Positions 8,935 to 19,400 of a DNA stretch of 41,086 nt are shown here, in pieces. Origin of the DNA: Gammaproteobacteria bacterium (GTDB taxonomy: Bacteria > Pseudomonadota > Gammaproteobacteria > Xanthomonadales > Wenzhouxiangellaceae); assembly GCA_021772985.1 (NCBI GenBank), contig JAJFKX010000014.1, forward strand, positions 142,481-183,566. The letters run 5' to 3'. The translations under genes and the position numbers were made by a program. How positions within the stretch are numbered: the first letter of the stretch is position 1; every line of letters starts with the position of its first letter. Below the pieces are notes generated by a model. That model worked only from the letters and a program-made list of their open reading frames with translations. It searched no databases and was not told where the DNA came from.

Positions 8935-9676
8935 CGCATGATCTCCGGTATTGCAATAGTTTGTGCTTGAGCGGCCCCAACTGAGCGGCGCTTACGGGAA
9001 CCCTGGAACCATCATCCATCACCGCCTGCCAGCGTGATGCCCCAATCGACATCAGTGATGCAATGCGTCGAACATTAAGAATCGCTGATCGGTGTACCCG
9101 GGCCAGGCTCGGTTCCGACAATTCAGCAAACAGCGAGGAAATACTGCTCCTGACAACGTAAACTCCTGCTGTTGTATGCACCCGCACATAGTTGTGATCT
9201 GCCTGTGCCCACACAATTTGGTTTGTCTGAACAAGCTCGGCTCCGCCGTTGTATTTTAATTCAATAAATTGAGCTGAATGACCTGTATGACTGGCTTGCT
9301 GGCAAATGACAAGCTGTGACTCGACGCGTTCTGCAACATGGTCAAAATCATCATCGCTGAATGGCTTGAGCAGAAATCCAAATGCGTCCACCCCAAAAGC
9401 AGACAGCGCATATTGCTCGTAGGCAGTGACAAAAATAATCAATGAAGAACTGCTACTTAGTTTTTTTGCGACTTCGATACCATCCAATCCCGGCATTTTG
9501 ATATCCAGAAAGGCAACATCAAATGCAGGCAGGTTGGCAGTTTTTATGAACTCCAGGCCGTTTTCAAGCTCCGAACAAACCTGCCAGCCTGGCCGCTTAT
9601 TGATTACGTCAATCAGGCAGGCCCGCCCCAGCCGCTCATCATCTGCGATAAGAGCCGATACCTGTACCTGACTCAT
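8930..9676 (-). CDS. LytTR-family response regulator
   Basis: A 248-residue two-component response regulator. The receiver domain (1-120) has the acidic pair Asp12-Asp13, the phosphoacceptor Asp58 in FLDIKMPG, the conserved Thr in FVTAYEQ and the Lys in LLKPF. A LytTR DNA-binding domain fills the C-terminal 100 residues, recognisable from ADHNYVRVHTTAGVYVVRSS and LARVHRSAILNVRRI. The start ATG overlaps the kinase stop codon (ATGA, 9673-9676), so kinase and regulator are translationally coupled and are surely partners. LytTR proteins commonly control secreted products, exopolysaccharide, competence or antibiotic genes. The position between the two synthetase operons makes it a natural candidate regulator of the cluster, but no binding site was identified. 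Confidence 0.95.
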   Translation of the reverse strand: MSQVQVSALIADDERLGRACLIDVINKRPGWQVCSELENGLEFIKTANLPAFDVAFLDIKMPGLDGIEVAKKLSSSSSLIIFVTAYEQYALSAFGVDAFGFLLKPFSDDDFDHVAERVESQLVICQQASHTGHSAQFIELKYNGGAELVQTNQIVWAQADHNYVRVHTTAGVYVVRSSISSLFAELSEPSLARVHRSAILNVRRIASLMSIGASRWQAVMDDGSRVPVSAAQLGPLKHKLLQYRRSCD

Positions 9677-10758
9677 GGTGCAATACTGATTTTTGTTTCA
9701 TACCAATGATCGTACTCTTTTTCGTGAATCACCGCCCGCTTGCCATATAGCATCTGCAGCCGCTTTTGGGTGATTTCCATTCCGACCCCCAAGCCTGAGG
9801 CCTTCGACCGGTTCGGTCTCAGGCTGTTTTTCAGAGTAACCACAAATGTTGAGTCTACCTGGCTGGCGCTTAATTCAATCTGCACCCCAGCTACGGTGTT
9901 CATACCATGCTGCACCGCATTTTCAACAATGGGTTGTAATAGAAGCCGCGGCCAAAGGTTTTCGCCACAATCTGCGGACACTTCGGTCGACCAGCTTAAG
10001 CGCTGATCGAAACGCAATTTCTGTAGTTCAAGGTAGGTCTCAATAAAAGAGATTTCATCCGCAAAGGGCGCAACATCGTCTTGCTGATTTTTCAGCACAT
10101 TGCGCAGCAGATCGCGTAGCAATGTAATTCCGCGGAGTGCGTGTTTGTTATCATCCATGCGGACCAACCCAGCAACCGCATTCAGAGAATTCATCAAAAA
10201 ATGCGAATCGAACCTGGCTTTTAGCGTATCGAGTTCTGCCTGCAGCAATGTCTGTCCAAGTTGTGCCCGTTCCAGCTCAGCTCGATTGGCTACCCGAATT
10301 GCAGCCAGCGTCAGACAGGTGATAATGACGCCCTGGCTAAAGGTTCCCATAAAGAACCATTCGCCTGCCCGGATATTCACCAATGCAGACAAAAAAGAGT
10401 CTCCCTCATTGTAAAAGTAGGTGGCAATGCCAGCGCGGTATGGAATTAGCACTAGCCACCACCAAAATGTGGCGATCCCCCAGAGTTTCAGTATTTGGGG
10501 CATGCGCAATGGCAGCTTGACCTTGCGAAAAAACCACCCGACAGTGAACGGAGATAGCAGTATCCAGGCCAGATAATAGATCACGGTTCCAGCCCAAATC
10601 TGCCAATTGGTTGGTGGTGAGAGCATATTGTCGGGCGTATCCAACAAAGTGGTGATTGAAGCAAGCGTAGCGGCAACCAACCATAAGGCAGTACTAAGCA
10701 CCACCAGTTGAAAAAACTTCGGAAGGCGAAAATTAAGCCAATGGTTTACAGCTATCAT
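9673..10758 (-). CDS. LytS/YpdA-type membrane sensor histidine kinase
   Basis: A 361-residue sensor kinase with four hydrophobic membrane segments in residues 15-157 and short connecting loops, implying that sensing occurs in or at the membrane. A short coiled-coil linker (about 158-180) leads to the His_kinase (LytS-type) region. The phosphoacceptor is His186 in DSHFLMNSLN, corresponding to the family's NPHFLFN. The ATP-binding domain has the N box (PIVENAVQHGM) and a glycine box (GLGVGMEIT). ATG at 10758 is used. The pair forms a two-gene unit whose promoter should lie in the 373-bp gap upstream. The ligand cannot be predicted. Kinases of this class pair with LytTR regulators, as here. Confidence 0.93.
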   Translation of the reverse strand: MIAVNHWLNFRLPKFFQLVVLSTALWLVAATLASITTLLDTPDNMLSPPTNWQIWAGTVIYYLAWILLSPFTVGWFFRKVKLPLRMPQILKLWGIATFWWWLVLIPYRAGIATYFYNEGDSFLSALVNIRAGEWFFMGTFSQGVIITCLTLAAIRVANRAELERAQLGQTLLQAELDTLKARFDSHFLMNSLNAVAGLVRMDDNKHALRGITLLRDLLRNVLKNQQDDVAPFADEISFIETYLELQKLRFDQRLSWSTEVSADCGENLWPRLLLQPIVENAVQHGMNTVAGVQIELSASQVDSTFVVTLKNSLRPNRSKASGLGVGMEITQKRLQMLYGKRAVIHEKEYDHWYETKISIAP

Positions 10759-11131
10759 GAGTGATGTTGGTTGATAAATGGATCAGCCGCACGGGTCCTG
10801 ATGTGGATTGTGCAAGTATAAGTAGAACGAACTCTATGTTACCAATTTCTCCGTATATATTAAGAATAACGCATCATCGTATCAGGACAGGCGCAGCTTA
10901 CAGTTCACATCCTACTCAATCCCATACTCATTGCCGATATCCAAATCACTCACTCAGGCTTAGCGGCCAACATGGAATACCTGCTGACCGTTACCGGACT
11001 TTCTCTGCGCCCAGATTAGCCATTGATGTGCAATCATTGCCATAGGTTACTTAAGCTCAAGGCTGGTGCAGCCCACCTGGTTGATGAATGCAGTGTTGAA
11101 GTGAGCTGTGAAGCCCCTCATTTTGAGCTTT
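10759..11131. other. Intergenic region upstream of the kinase-regulator pair
   Basis: About 373 bp between the end of the monoheme-protein gene and the start of the sensor kinase, both on the minus strand. It should contain the kinase promoter and the end of operon A. Possible open frames here on the plus strand have no ribosome-binding site or recognisable protein. A short hairpin (GGCTG/CAGCC, 11061-11073) has no T tract in the right place, so no terminator can be called. The stretch from 10815 to 10875 is AT-rich and is the likeliest promoter area. Confidence 0.4.
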
Positions 11132-12877
11132 CTACAAACCCACATCCGGTGCATCAGGCTCTTTCACCCTCTGCCTGAACAACAGAAAACTCCAATCCGT
11201 ACCATAACTCTGGCGCTGCCCATGGCAACCCATGCAGCCCCCGGACAGATAACCTTTGCCACCATGATAGGTATTAAAAAATACCGGTTCACCGGGGTTT
11301 GGCTGTGGGTTCAAGAACAGCATTTCACGATGTAAATAATCACTGGCCAGGCTGAAGCCATGGGTGAACTGCCCGCTGAAAGACTGGTGCACCGGTGGCG
11401 CTTCAATGACCGCACTGGCAGCATAATAAACAGCGGCTGACTCACTGCCTGCGTAATCTACACCAGGTGGCTTATCCAGTGGTTTCCATTGTACTGCCAC
11501 CAATCGGTAATACTGTAATGGTGAGTCAGGCGCTGCCTGGCGGATTGCCTGCTGGGCGGCTTTGTTAACGGCCGCAATTTTATCCGGAGTAGCATACATA
11601 CGGCGTTTGACGGCAACATATTTCACTTCAGGAATGTCATATACCGGCTCCTGATAATAATAAATCCCCAACTTGGGATCGGCTGCCGGCAGCATCGATT
11701 CCGGCTGGTAATATTGATCACTCTGATTGGTTCCCGCCACCAGACTGACATTGGGGGAATAAGGCTCTGCCGGCCATTTATCCGCATCCGCGATACTGCC
11801 GTCAGCATTTTCCAGGCTGACCGTTTTGCCATTGGCATCCAGTTCATCGCCGACCAGACTATCGACCTGCTCAAAAGTTGCCCAGATAAAATAGGCTGCG
11901 CTGGGTGTTTTCCGGGTGATGTGAAAGGTCAGCAAACCCCAATCATCGTCACCGCCGCCGGGTTGGTCTGAATCGATATAACAAAATTGCTCATCACGCT
12001 TGCGGTAATAACGTACCTGACTGCGTTGAAACCGGGGTTTATGGTCATGTTTGCCCAACCGCCGCCAAGCAGCTTTTAGTTCCATCGAATCGTTGGGGAA
12101 ACTGATGTATTCAGTATCATCGGGCGCATCTGCCACGGAAGCATCGCGTGGCGGTTTCAAATGAGTGCGCAGATACTTACCGGTGCGGCGGGCGGGCAGG
12201 CGAATCGAGTTTTTTCCGTACCAGCCACGCGAAGCCACATACACATAAGCCGGCCGATTGATTTTAGATTCGATCAATATATTTTGACCGGGATAAATGG
12301 ATTCCGGCGCCGAACCAGACATTACCCGCTGCTGGCTTTTTTCATCCAGATTGTGCCATGGTGCTGCACCGGCCTGCTGGCAGGCAGGTATCCGCCCATC
12401 TTTATCAGCACCTGATTCACCCGGCGCATAAAGGTAATCAGGCGCTGCATCGAAACCATAATCGGTAGCCTCTGCTGCATAACCATTGGGGTCACCATGG
12501 CCTGGGTAAACCTCAACACGGGCACGCATGGTTTCCCACACTTTTGGCTTGTCACCACCCTCTGCCAATGAAGTGTCGGCGGGTATGCCACGTTGTTTGT
12601 CTGCCGCCGGCCAGTTCAAGGCAACAAATTGCTGCCAGGCAAAAATGCTCGCCTGTTCCAGGTTGGCGTTATAAGCCGGTTTGCCATTCGGGCTAAGGTC
12701 AACCGGCATTTTGGAACTGATGAAGCCTGCAGGCAGCTCAACCGTTTGCGCCACAGCGTGGTTAAAACACAACAGTGCGACAACCAATATAAGACATATC
12801 CTTAACATCCAATTGTCCTGATCAACTGTTAGCCCTCCGCTGCGCCAACTTAAAGCCGTTGCTTTAGCCTGCATCAT
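11132..12877 (-). CDS. Secreted protein with a single C-terminal c-type heme motif
   Basis: A 581-residue protein of a family I cannot name. One heme-attachment motif, CMGCH, sits about 35 residues from the C-terminus. A signal peptide (LRICLILVVALLCFNHAVAQ) begins near residue 24, so the protein is exported and heme is probably attached in the periplasm. The rest is rich in Tyr, Asp, Pro and Gly, with several Trp residues, and looks like an extracytoplasmic globular domain. Two starts are credible: 12877 (or the adjacent ATG at 12874), overlapping the upstream stop codon and preceded by GGAGG at 12882-12886; and 12808, directly at the signal peptide with GGA 7 nt upstream. The tight overlap with the methyltransferase-like gene puts it last in operon A. 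An electron-transfer or oxidative tailoring role is possible but unproven. Confidence 0.8.
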   Translation of the reverse strand: MMQAKATALSWRSGGLTVDQDNWMLRICLILVVALLCFNHAVAQTVELPAGFISSKMPVDLSPNGKPAYNANLEQASIFAWQQFVALNWPAADKQRGIPADTSLAEGGDKPKVWETMRARVEVYPGHGDPNGYAAEATDYGFDAAPDYLYAPGESGADKDGRIPACQQAGAAPWHNLDEKSQQRVMSGSAPESIYPGQNILIESKINRPAYVYVASRGWYGKNSIRLPARRTGKYLRTHLKPPRDASVADAPDDTEYISFPNDSMELKAAWRRLGKHDHKPRFQRSQVRYYRKRDEQFCYIDSDQPGGGDDDWGLLTFHITRKTPSAAYFIWATFEQVDSLVGDELDANGKTVSLENADGSIADADKWPAEPYSPNVSLVAGTNQSDQYYQPESMLPAADPKLGIYYYQEPVYDIPEVKYVAVKRRMYATPDKIAAVNKAAQQAIRQAAPDSPLQYYRLVAVQWKPLDKPPGVDYAGSESAAVYYAASAVIEAPPVHQSFSGQFTHGFSLASDYLHREMLFLNPQPNPGEPVFFNTYHGGKGYLSGGCMGCHGQRQSYGTDWSFLLFRQRVKEPDAPDVGL

Positions 12878-13452
12878 TTCACCTCCAGTTCCCTGGTTCC
12901 AAATAGCTTGAATTCATCCTGAAACGCAGGTTTGACATTGCAATACTCCAGCTTAAATGCCAACCGGCGCAACCCATAATCATGAAACGCCCGGGTCAAT
13001 TCTGCTCCACGCTGACCTGGAAAAGTGATAAACAGATCGGTCTGCGCAGTCTGCTTATCGCCAATTACCGCATCTACTGCGGCCCGCAGAGTTGCAGCCG
13101 GCAAAAACACCGGGTCAAAAATGACACAGTCATACTGTTTGTCAATCACCTCCGGACTAAGCAAATCGAATTGCCGATAACCCGGCAATTCAGCAAACCG
13201 GTTATCACAATCGAGCAAGTCGACTGTCCGCCCACGCTGCTGCCACTCTCTGGCAAGCCGGGGTGTGCACAGACAACACACTTGCTGATAATGATCCATG
13301 GCATCGACCAGGCGCGTCGCAGTTTTTGCGGTATAAAAAAACTGACCATAATTAAAATTAGGCCGAACAAACTCATCAACCGGATTTACTTTTGTTGAAA
13401 ACCACTCGAACAAGGATGCACCGGCCAGGGTACGTTTGTCTCGCTGATGCAT
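12874..13452 (-). CDS. Methyltransferase-like protein (EEF1A-lysine/N6-adenine MTase-like fold)
   Basis: A 192-residue protein resembling the family annotated as probable N6-adenine or EEF1A lysine methyltransferase (Pfam N6-adenineMlase). Supporting stretches are YGQFFYTAKTATRLVDAM near the N-terminus, LDCDNRFAELPGYRQFDLL, and DCVIFDPVFLPAATL around residues 108-122. Family members normally carry a DPPF/DPPY-type catalytic motif; here it is DPVF (residues 113-116), and the glycine-rich SAM loop is not obvious. Activity is therefore uncertain. It begins 5 bp after the 2563-residue synthetase and its stop overlaps the start of the monoheme gene, so it is part of operon A. It could be a tailoring methyltransferase for the product, or a degenerate one. 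The fold assignment is from memory of the family pattern. Confidence 0.7.
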   Translation of the reverse strand: MHQRDKRTLAGASLFEWFSTKVNPVDEFVRPNFNYGQFFYTAKTATRLVDAMDHYQQVCCLCTPRLAREWQQRGRTVDLLDCDNRFAELPGYRQFDLLSPEVIDKQYDCVIFDPVFLPAATLRAAVDAVIGDKQTAQTDLFITFPGQRGAELTRAFHDYGLRRLAFKLEYCNVKPAFQDEFKLFGTRELEVK

Positions 13453-13457
13453 GCTCG

Positions 13458-16400
13458 TTACAACTCCCAGCGGTCGCGTAAAGAATTATCCGAAGATACC
13501 GGCGCCTGTTCGGCATTACGTAACTCGCGGGTGCTCTCTATCACACGGCACAGCTCGCTGATGCTGGCATGTGTTTGGAACGTGGCGGCTGCAATGCGCA
13601 CCCCGAATTCGGCCTGTATGTGACTGATCGACTGACTTGCCATCAAGGAATCTCCACCCAATGCAAAAAAATTATCTTCGATTCCAATTGTTGTTATCCC
13701 CAGCAGATCAATCCAATGTGACATTAACGCAGTTTCTAATGTGGACATTTGATGTTGCATTGATGGCTTGCGCGTAGATTGCTGATCAGCTACAGCTTGT
13801 TGTTGCTCGGCCAACCGCCGGCCATGCAGACGCGCAGCAACAGTTGAAGCCGAAATACTGATAACGCTGTCAGCTTGGGTCAGCATTAGTTCACTGGCCA
13901 ATTCAAATGCTTCGCCAAGTAATGCCTCGCTATCACTGTCCGATACCCATAGCTCAGATTTAACCAGCAGGTACCGAACCGGTTTAGTCGCTTGCTTAAG
14001 CATGGCCTGCAAGCACAGTGTCAGCCCATCCAGTTGGTTATCATCTGATTGCGGCAACAATACCAACATCTGGGTCTGAATACCCTGTCCAGACAGCTGT
14101 AATACCTGTTCAACAATCTGTAGCAATTGCTGTTGCTGCAGCAACGTATCTGCTGCCCTGAACAGATTCTGATCCAGCACAAAAAACAGCGTTGCGGATT
14201 CACCATCTATAGCAGTCGGCCAATCTGATAAACCACTATCAACAGCCTGATCGAAAAGGTAATGGTGCAGGCTTTCAGCACCACGTTGCTGCAGATGTGC
14301 CTGTAACACCTGTCCGATGGAATGCCCATTTGAAAACACCAGACAAGCATGACCGGCAGGAATAACCCGGCGCCATTTCCGCTCAGTTATTTGCCTCGGT
14401 AACCATTGTGGATACCAATAGTTACCATGCCGGATGGCTGCCAGCCCGGAGTGCCCACCTGTTAATCCCGCCAATAAGGCCTGAATATCACCAGCACTGG
14501 GTTCCTGGGGCATATCGATACAGTGCTGCCTTCGCTCACCGGCGTCTGAGATGTTGTCGATATCTGCAGCCAGGCATATTAGTGCGCGATCATCTGCAGC
14601 CAGATGTTCATCACCAACCACATCCCCCAGCCCGGTAACCGCCAAGGTGATACCGGTTACTGTCTGGCCGGCAGCAACAGCACCAATCACCTCCTGCAAC
14701 CCTATCAGCTCAGCCAAACTTAAGCGCTCAGCTGGTTGCCAGGCACTGATCAGTTGTGCCTGGATAACCAAAACCCGGACAGGCCTGTCGATCTGCTCCA
14801 ATACTCTATTCAAGCGTGCATCCAATTGCAGATCCTGTCGTCCGGCTTGCTGCTGCTCAGCGTTGCCATCCGCAACAGACACTGGATAACTCATCAGCAG
14901 CGATTTGAGCTGCGGATTTTGCGCTTTCAGCATAGCCAGCCAAAATTTAGCCTGGTCACTGGCATCATGCACGACCAGCAGTTCTACTGAGGGTTCCTGC
15001 ACGGTCAGCGGTGCAGCCGAACGCACCCATCCGAGTTGCTGATAACTGCCTGCTGCTAGCATGCTGCCTGCTCCAGCCGTCGGCACGGGTTGGCTTGCAT
15101 CTATCCAATGCCGGGAACGCTGAAACTGATAACCAGGCAGGCTGGCTCGGCGATAACCATACTGTTGGTTTTTATCCAGATTCTCGAATAACCGTTGCCA
15201 GTCAACCGGCAAACCATGGCGCCAGATCGCCGCCAGAGATTGTAAATACACTGCCGCCCCTGATGTCTGCCTGATGTTCATCAATATCGGTAATGCCAGG
15301 GCGTGCTCTGGAAAGGCCGGGTTGGCATTGGCAAAGGCGCATAGGGTGGCTCCCGCGCCCAGTTCCACAACGATATCTGGCGCACTTGCGGATAGGTGTG
15401 CCAGACATTCATCAAAGCGTACCGGCGCCTGTAAATGTCGACTCCAATAATCAGCATCCGGTATCCATCCGTCCGGCATCAATTCACCGGTAACATTGGA
15501 AAACAATGGTATTTGCGGCGCCTGAAAACTGAAATCTGTCAGTGATTCACGAAATCGGTTAACTATCGGCGCCATTATTAGCGAATGGAAAGCCCGTACT
15601 GCCGGTAATAACCTACAGCCCAGTTTGTGTCCGTTGAGGGTCTCCCGAAATTGCTCAATGGCCTGCTGACTGCCAGCCACCACACATTGTTCAGGGCTGT
15701 TACAGATCGCCAGTTCCACGCCTTCATTTAATAATGGTGTGACCTGTGCCGCATCAGCGGCCACAGCCAGCATCACTCCTGACTCGCACTCGTTGACCAA
15801 CTGTCCACGTCGAACCAGTATTGCCAGTCCATCCTGCAAAGAAAAAACACCGGCCACACAGGCTGCGGCATATTCTCCCAGGCTATGTCCAAGACACATA
15901 TCCGGCCTGATTCCCAGCGTTTTCAGGCTGCTTGCCAATGCCATGGAAACGGCAAACTGCCAGGGTTGCACTGCGGCCACATCATTTATTCCATGCGCTT
16001 TTCCAGTGGTTCCAATCACCTGCTGCAAATGTGCAGCAAAATCGAAGGGGCTCAATTCAGCCAATATTTCCAGCGCCGCATCCAGTGCCTCGGTAAAGCT
16101 GGCATCAGTGCCATACAAAGCTTGCACTACACGCTCATTGGCGGTGCCCTGTCCTGGAAACATAAATGCCACCGTAGGCCTTTCGCGGGCTGGTTGCACT
16201 TCGGCCCCTTCCAGTAAACGGTTGCATTGTGCCAGCAGTTCAGCATGATCGCCGGCCATTATTGCCTGACGGTACTCCCAATGTTGTCGCCCACAACACA
16301 GTGTGTAACTGATTTCCGACAGCGCTGGAACGTCAGGCGCCGTTAATCGATGAATGAATGATTTGATCCAATCCTGCAGTGCTGCATGGGTCCGGGCAGA

Positions 16401-19400
16401 AAATAAAAACAATTCGGAATGACCATCAGCTTCGGTTGCATTGGTGATGGGTGCCTGTTCCAAAATCACATGTGCATTGGTGCCGCCAATACCAAACGAG
16501 CTGACTGCTGCACGGCGCGGGGTATCGCCAGCTGGCCAGTGCTGTGCAGCATCCACCACCCGCAGGCCGCTGTTTCCCAAATCCAATTCCTGATTAAAGG
16601 ATTTAAAATTTGCGATTGGTGGATGCTGCTGATGCGTCAATGTCAGCACCGTCTTGATAAATCCGGCAACACCTGCGGCTGCATCAAGGTGTCCGATATT
16701 GCCTTTGACTGCAGCCAATACTGCATCGGCTTCAGGATAAATCGAAGTCAGACTTTTTATTTCGATAGGGTCACCCAACTGGGTGCCGGTACCATGCGTT
16801 TCGATTAAACCTATGCTGTCTGCGCTGACCCCGGCTGTATGCAGTGCCTTTTTGATCACAGCGCGTTGCCCACTCACGCTGGGCGCGGTAAACCCGACTT
16901 TGTCGCTACCATCATTATTGACCGCCGAACCCAGAATGACAGCATGGATATGATCACCATCACGCTCAGCCGCAGACAACAGCTTAAGCAACACTACCCC
17001 ACCGCCCATGCCTTTCACTGTGCCTGAACCAGACGCATCAAACGGACGGCAGTGTCCATCTTTGGCGCCCACGCCAGCCTCTTGCCAAACGTGTCCACCG
17101 GCCACCGGCACATCAATACTGGCACCTCCGGCCAATGCCATCTCATTCTCGCCCAGCTGCAGTGACTGGCAGGCTTTTGCAATTGCAACCAGAGAGGTAG
17201 AACAAGCAGTGTCTATACTCACCGCAGGGCCATGCAAATCCAATCGGAATGCCAATTGGGTGGCCGCATAACTTTTAGCGGTGGAAAGCGCCAGCTGCAA
17301 ACCACCAAGCTTTCGCAGCAGATCATGACGTGGCTGTAAATTGTGCTGGTAATAACTGCTGTTACTGACACCTACATATACCCCAACAGATCGGCCTTGC
17401 CTGGCCAAGCTGCGTGAACTATAACCGGCATCATCGAAAGCCAACTGCGCGCTTTCCAGCAATAAACGATGTTGCGGGTCAAGTAGACTGGCCTCCATCG
17501 GCGTATAACCAAAAAACCCGGCATCAAATACCTCGATATCATCAATCACCGCTCTTGCAGGCACAAAATCCGGATGTCTAATCAGCTCCAGCGGACAACC
17601 TGCAGCCAGCAAATCACTGGCTGTGAAGTGTGTTACCGAATCGGTCCCGGATTCAATATTTGCCCAGAAATCGTCCAGATTATCGGCCCCGGGAAACCGG
17701 CCCGCCATGCCAATCACTGCAACTGCCTGATTATTACTGCTGGTCTCAGCATCGCTGGAAGTCAGCCCCAGACTATCCTGTTCACTGCCCATTCCTGCAT
17801 CCGGCAAAAGTGATCGTGCCTGTGCCTCAATGGTTGCATAGGCAAAGATATCGGCAACCTCCAGATCAACCGCAAAGGTTTCCCGTATGCGGTTTCTCAA
17901 TTCGATGGCCAGCAGTGAATGACCACCAGCTTCAAAGAAATTTTCGTTAATGCCGACCTGTTCGCGCTCCAACAGCTCACACCAGATAGCCTGCAAGCGC
18001 TGTTCTGTTAAACGCAGACTGCGCTGCATTACAGGCTGGGCAGCAGCTTGCCTGACGACCGGTTGCCCGGCCAGCTTGGCCAGTTGCCGACGGTCGATTT
18101 TGCCGTTGCTCAATTTGGGAAACAAATCTACAAAGGTAAATCTGCTGGGCAACATATGTGTAGACAGCCGCTCACGTAAAAATCCGGTCAGTTCAGATTG
18201 GGCAGTTTTAACGCCAGGCATCGTTCTCAGAAAGGCTTTCAGCGCCGGCTTGCCGGCCGGACCCTGAGTGGCGATAAGCACGCAATCGCGGATTGCCGGA
18301 TGTTGTTTTAAGGTTGATTCAATTTCACCCAACTCAATCCGCTGGCCATACAATTTGACTTGATTATCGCGGCGTCCGACATACACCAGATCCCCATTCT
18401 GGAGGATACGCACCAGGTCACCAGTGGCATACATACGCCCGACCGAATCGTTGGCAAATGGGTCCGGCAGGAACATCTCGGCGGTTTGAGCTACCTGCCC
18501 GTAATACCCGCGCGCCACCGCTGTGCCACCGATAAACAGTTCACCAACCACACCTGTCGGCACCTGTTCCAGTTGTTGATTCAGCACATAAACAGCACTG
18601 TTGTCGGTGCTCAACCCCAATGGGATGACCGACTGCCCAGAAGCCCTTGGCAACAGGCAACCGGTAATCGCAATTGCTGCTTCGGTGGGACCATACAAAT
18701 GCAATAATTCAGCTGGAAATGCGCTGTGGAACCGCTCCAGCAGGTCCAGACTGAGCGCTTCACCACCACACATCACCAGACGCAGATTCAGCGACTCATC
18801 GCGCTGACTTTCGGCGATAAAATACTCCAGCATGGTGGGTACCAAATGCGCCACTGTGACAGCTGCATCGCGTATCACCTGCCATAAGTAACTGGGGTCG
18901 TGACGACCACCTTTACGGCTAATAACCAACCTGCCACCTACCATCAATGGCCAGATAATTTCTTTGGCGGAAACATCAAAGGTCAATGGGGATTTGAATA
19001 ACAGGCTGTCATGCTGGTCCAGCGGCCAGTTGCGTTGCATCCATTGCAGATTATTCACCAGTGCACGGTGTTCAGTCATCACCGCTTTGGGTGTTCCGGT
19101 TGAACCGGAGGTGTACAAAATACTGACCAGGTTACCCGGATCAATATCCAGATCCGGGCGCTGTTCGGAAAACCCATCCAGCAACTGCTGAGCAGGCATT
19201 TCCAGGACCGTGTAAGCCGGGTCCGAAGCAACATAACGCTCAGCACCATGCAATACCCATTCGGCATCCGCCTGCTGCAGGCACAACGATACTCTGGCTG
19301 CTGGATCATCGGCGCCAATCGGCAAATAGGCAGCACCGCATTTACCCACCGCCAGCAAAGCGCTGACCAGTTGCATTCCGTTGTCCATACTGATGGCAAC

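Noticed and set aside
10761-11045. Plus-strand frame of 94 codons between the kinase and the monoheme gene
   Set aside because: No ribosome-binding site or recognisable family, and it occupies the promoter area of the divergent kinase gene.
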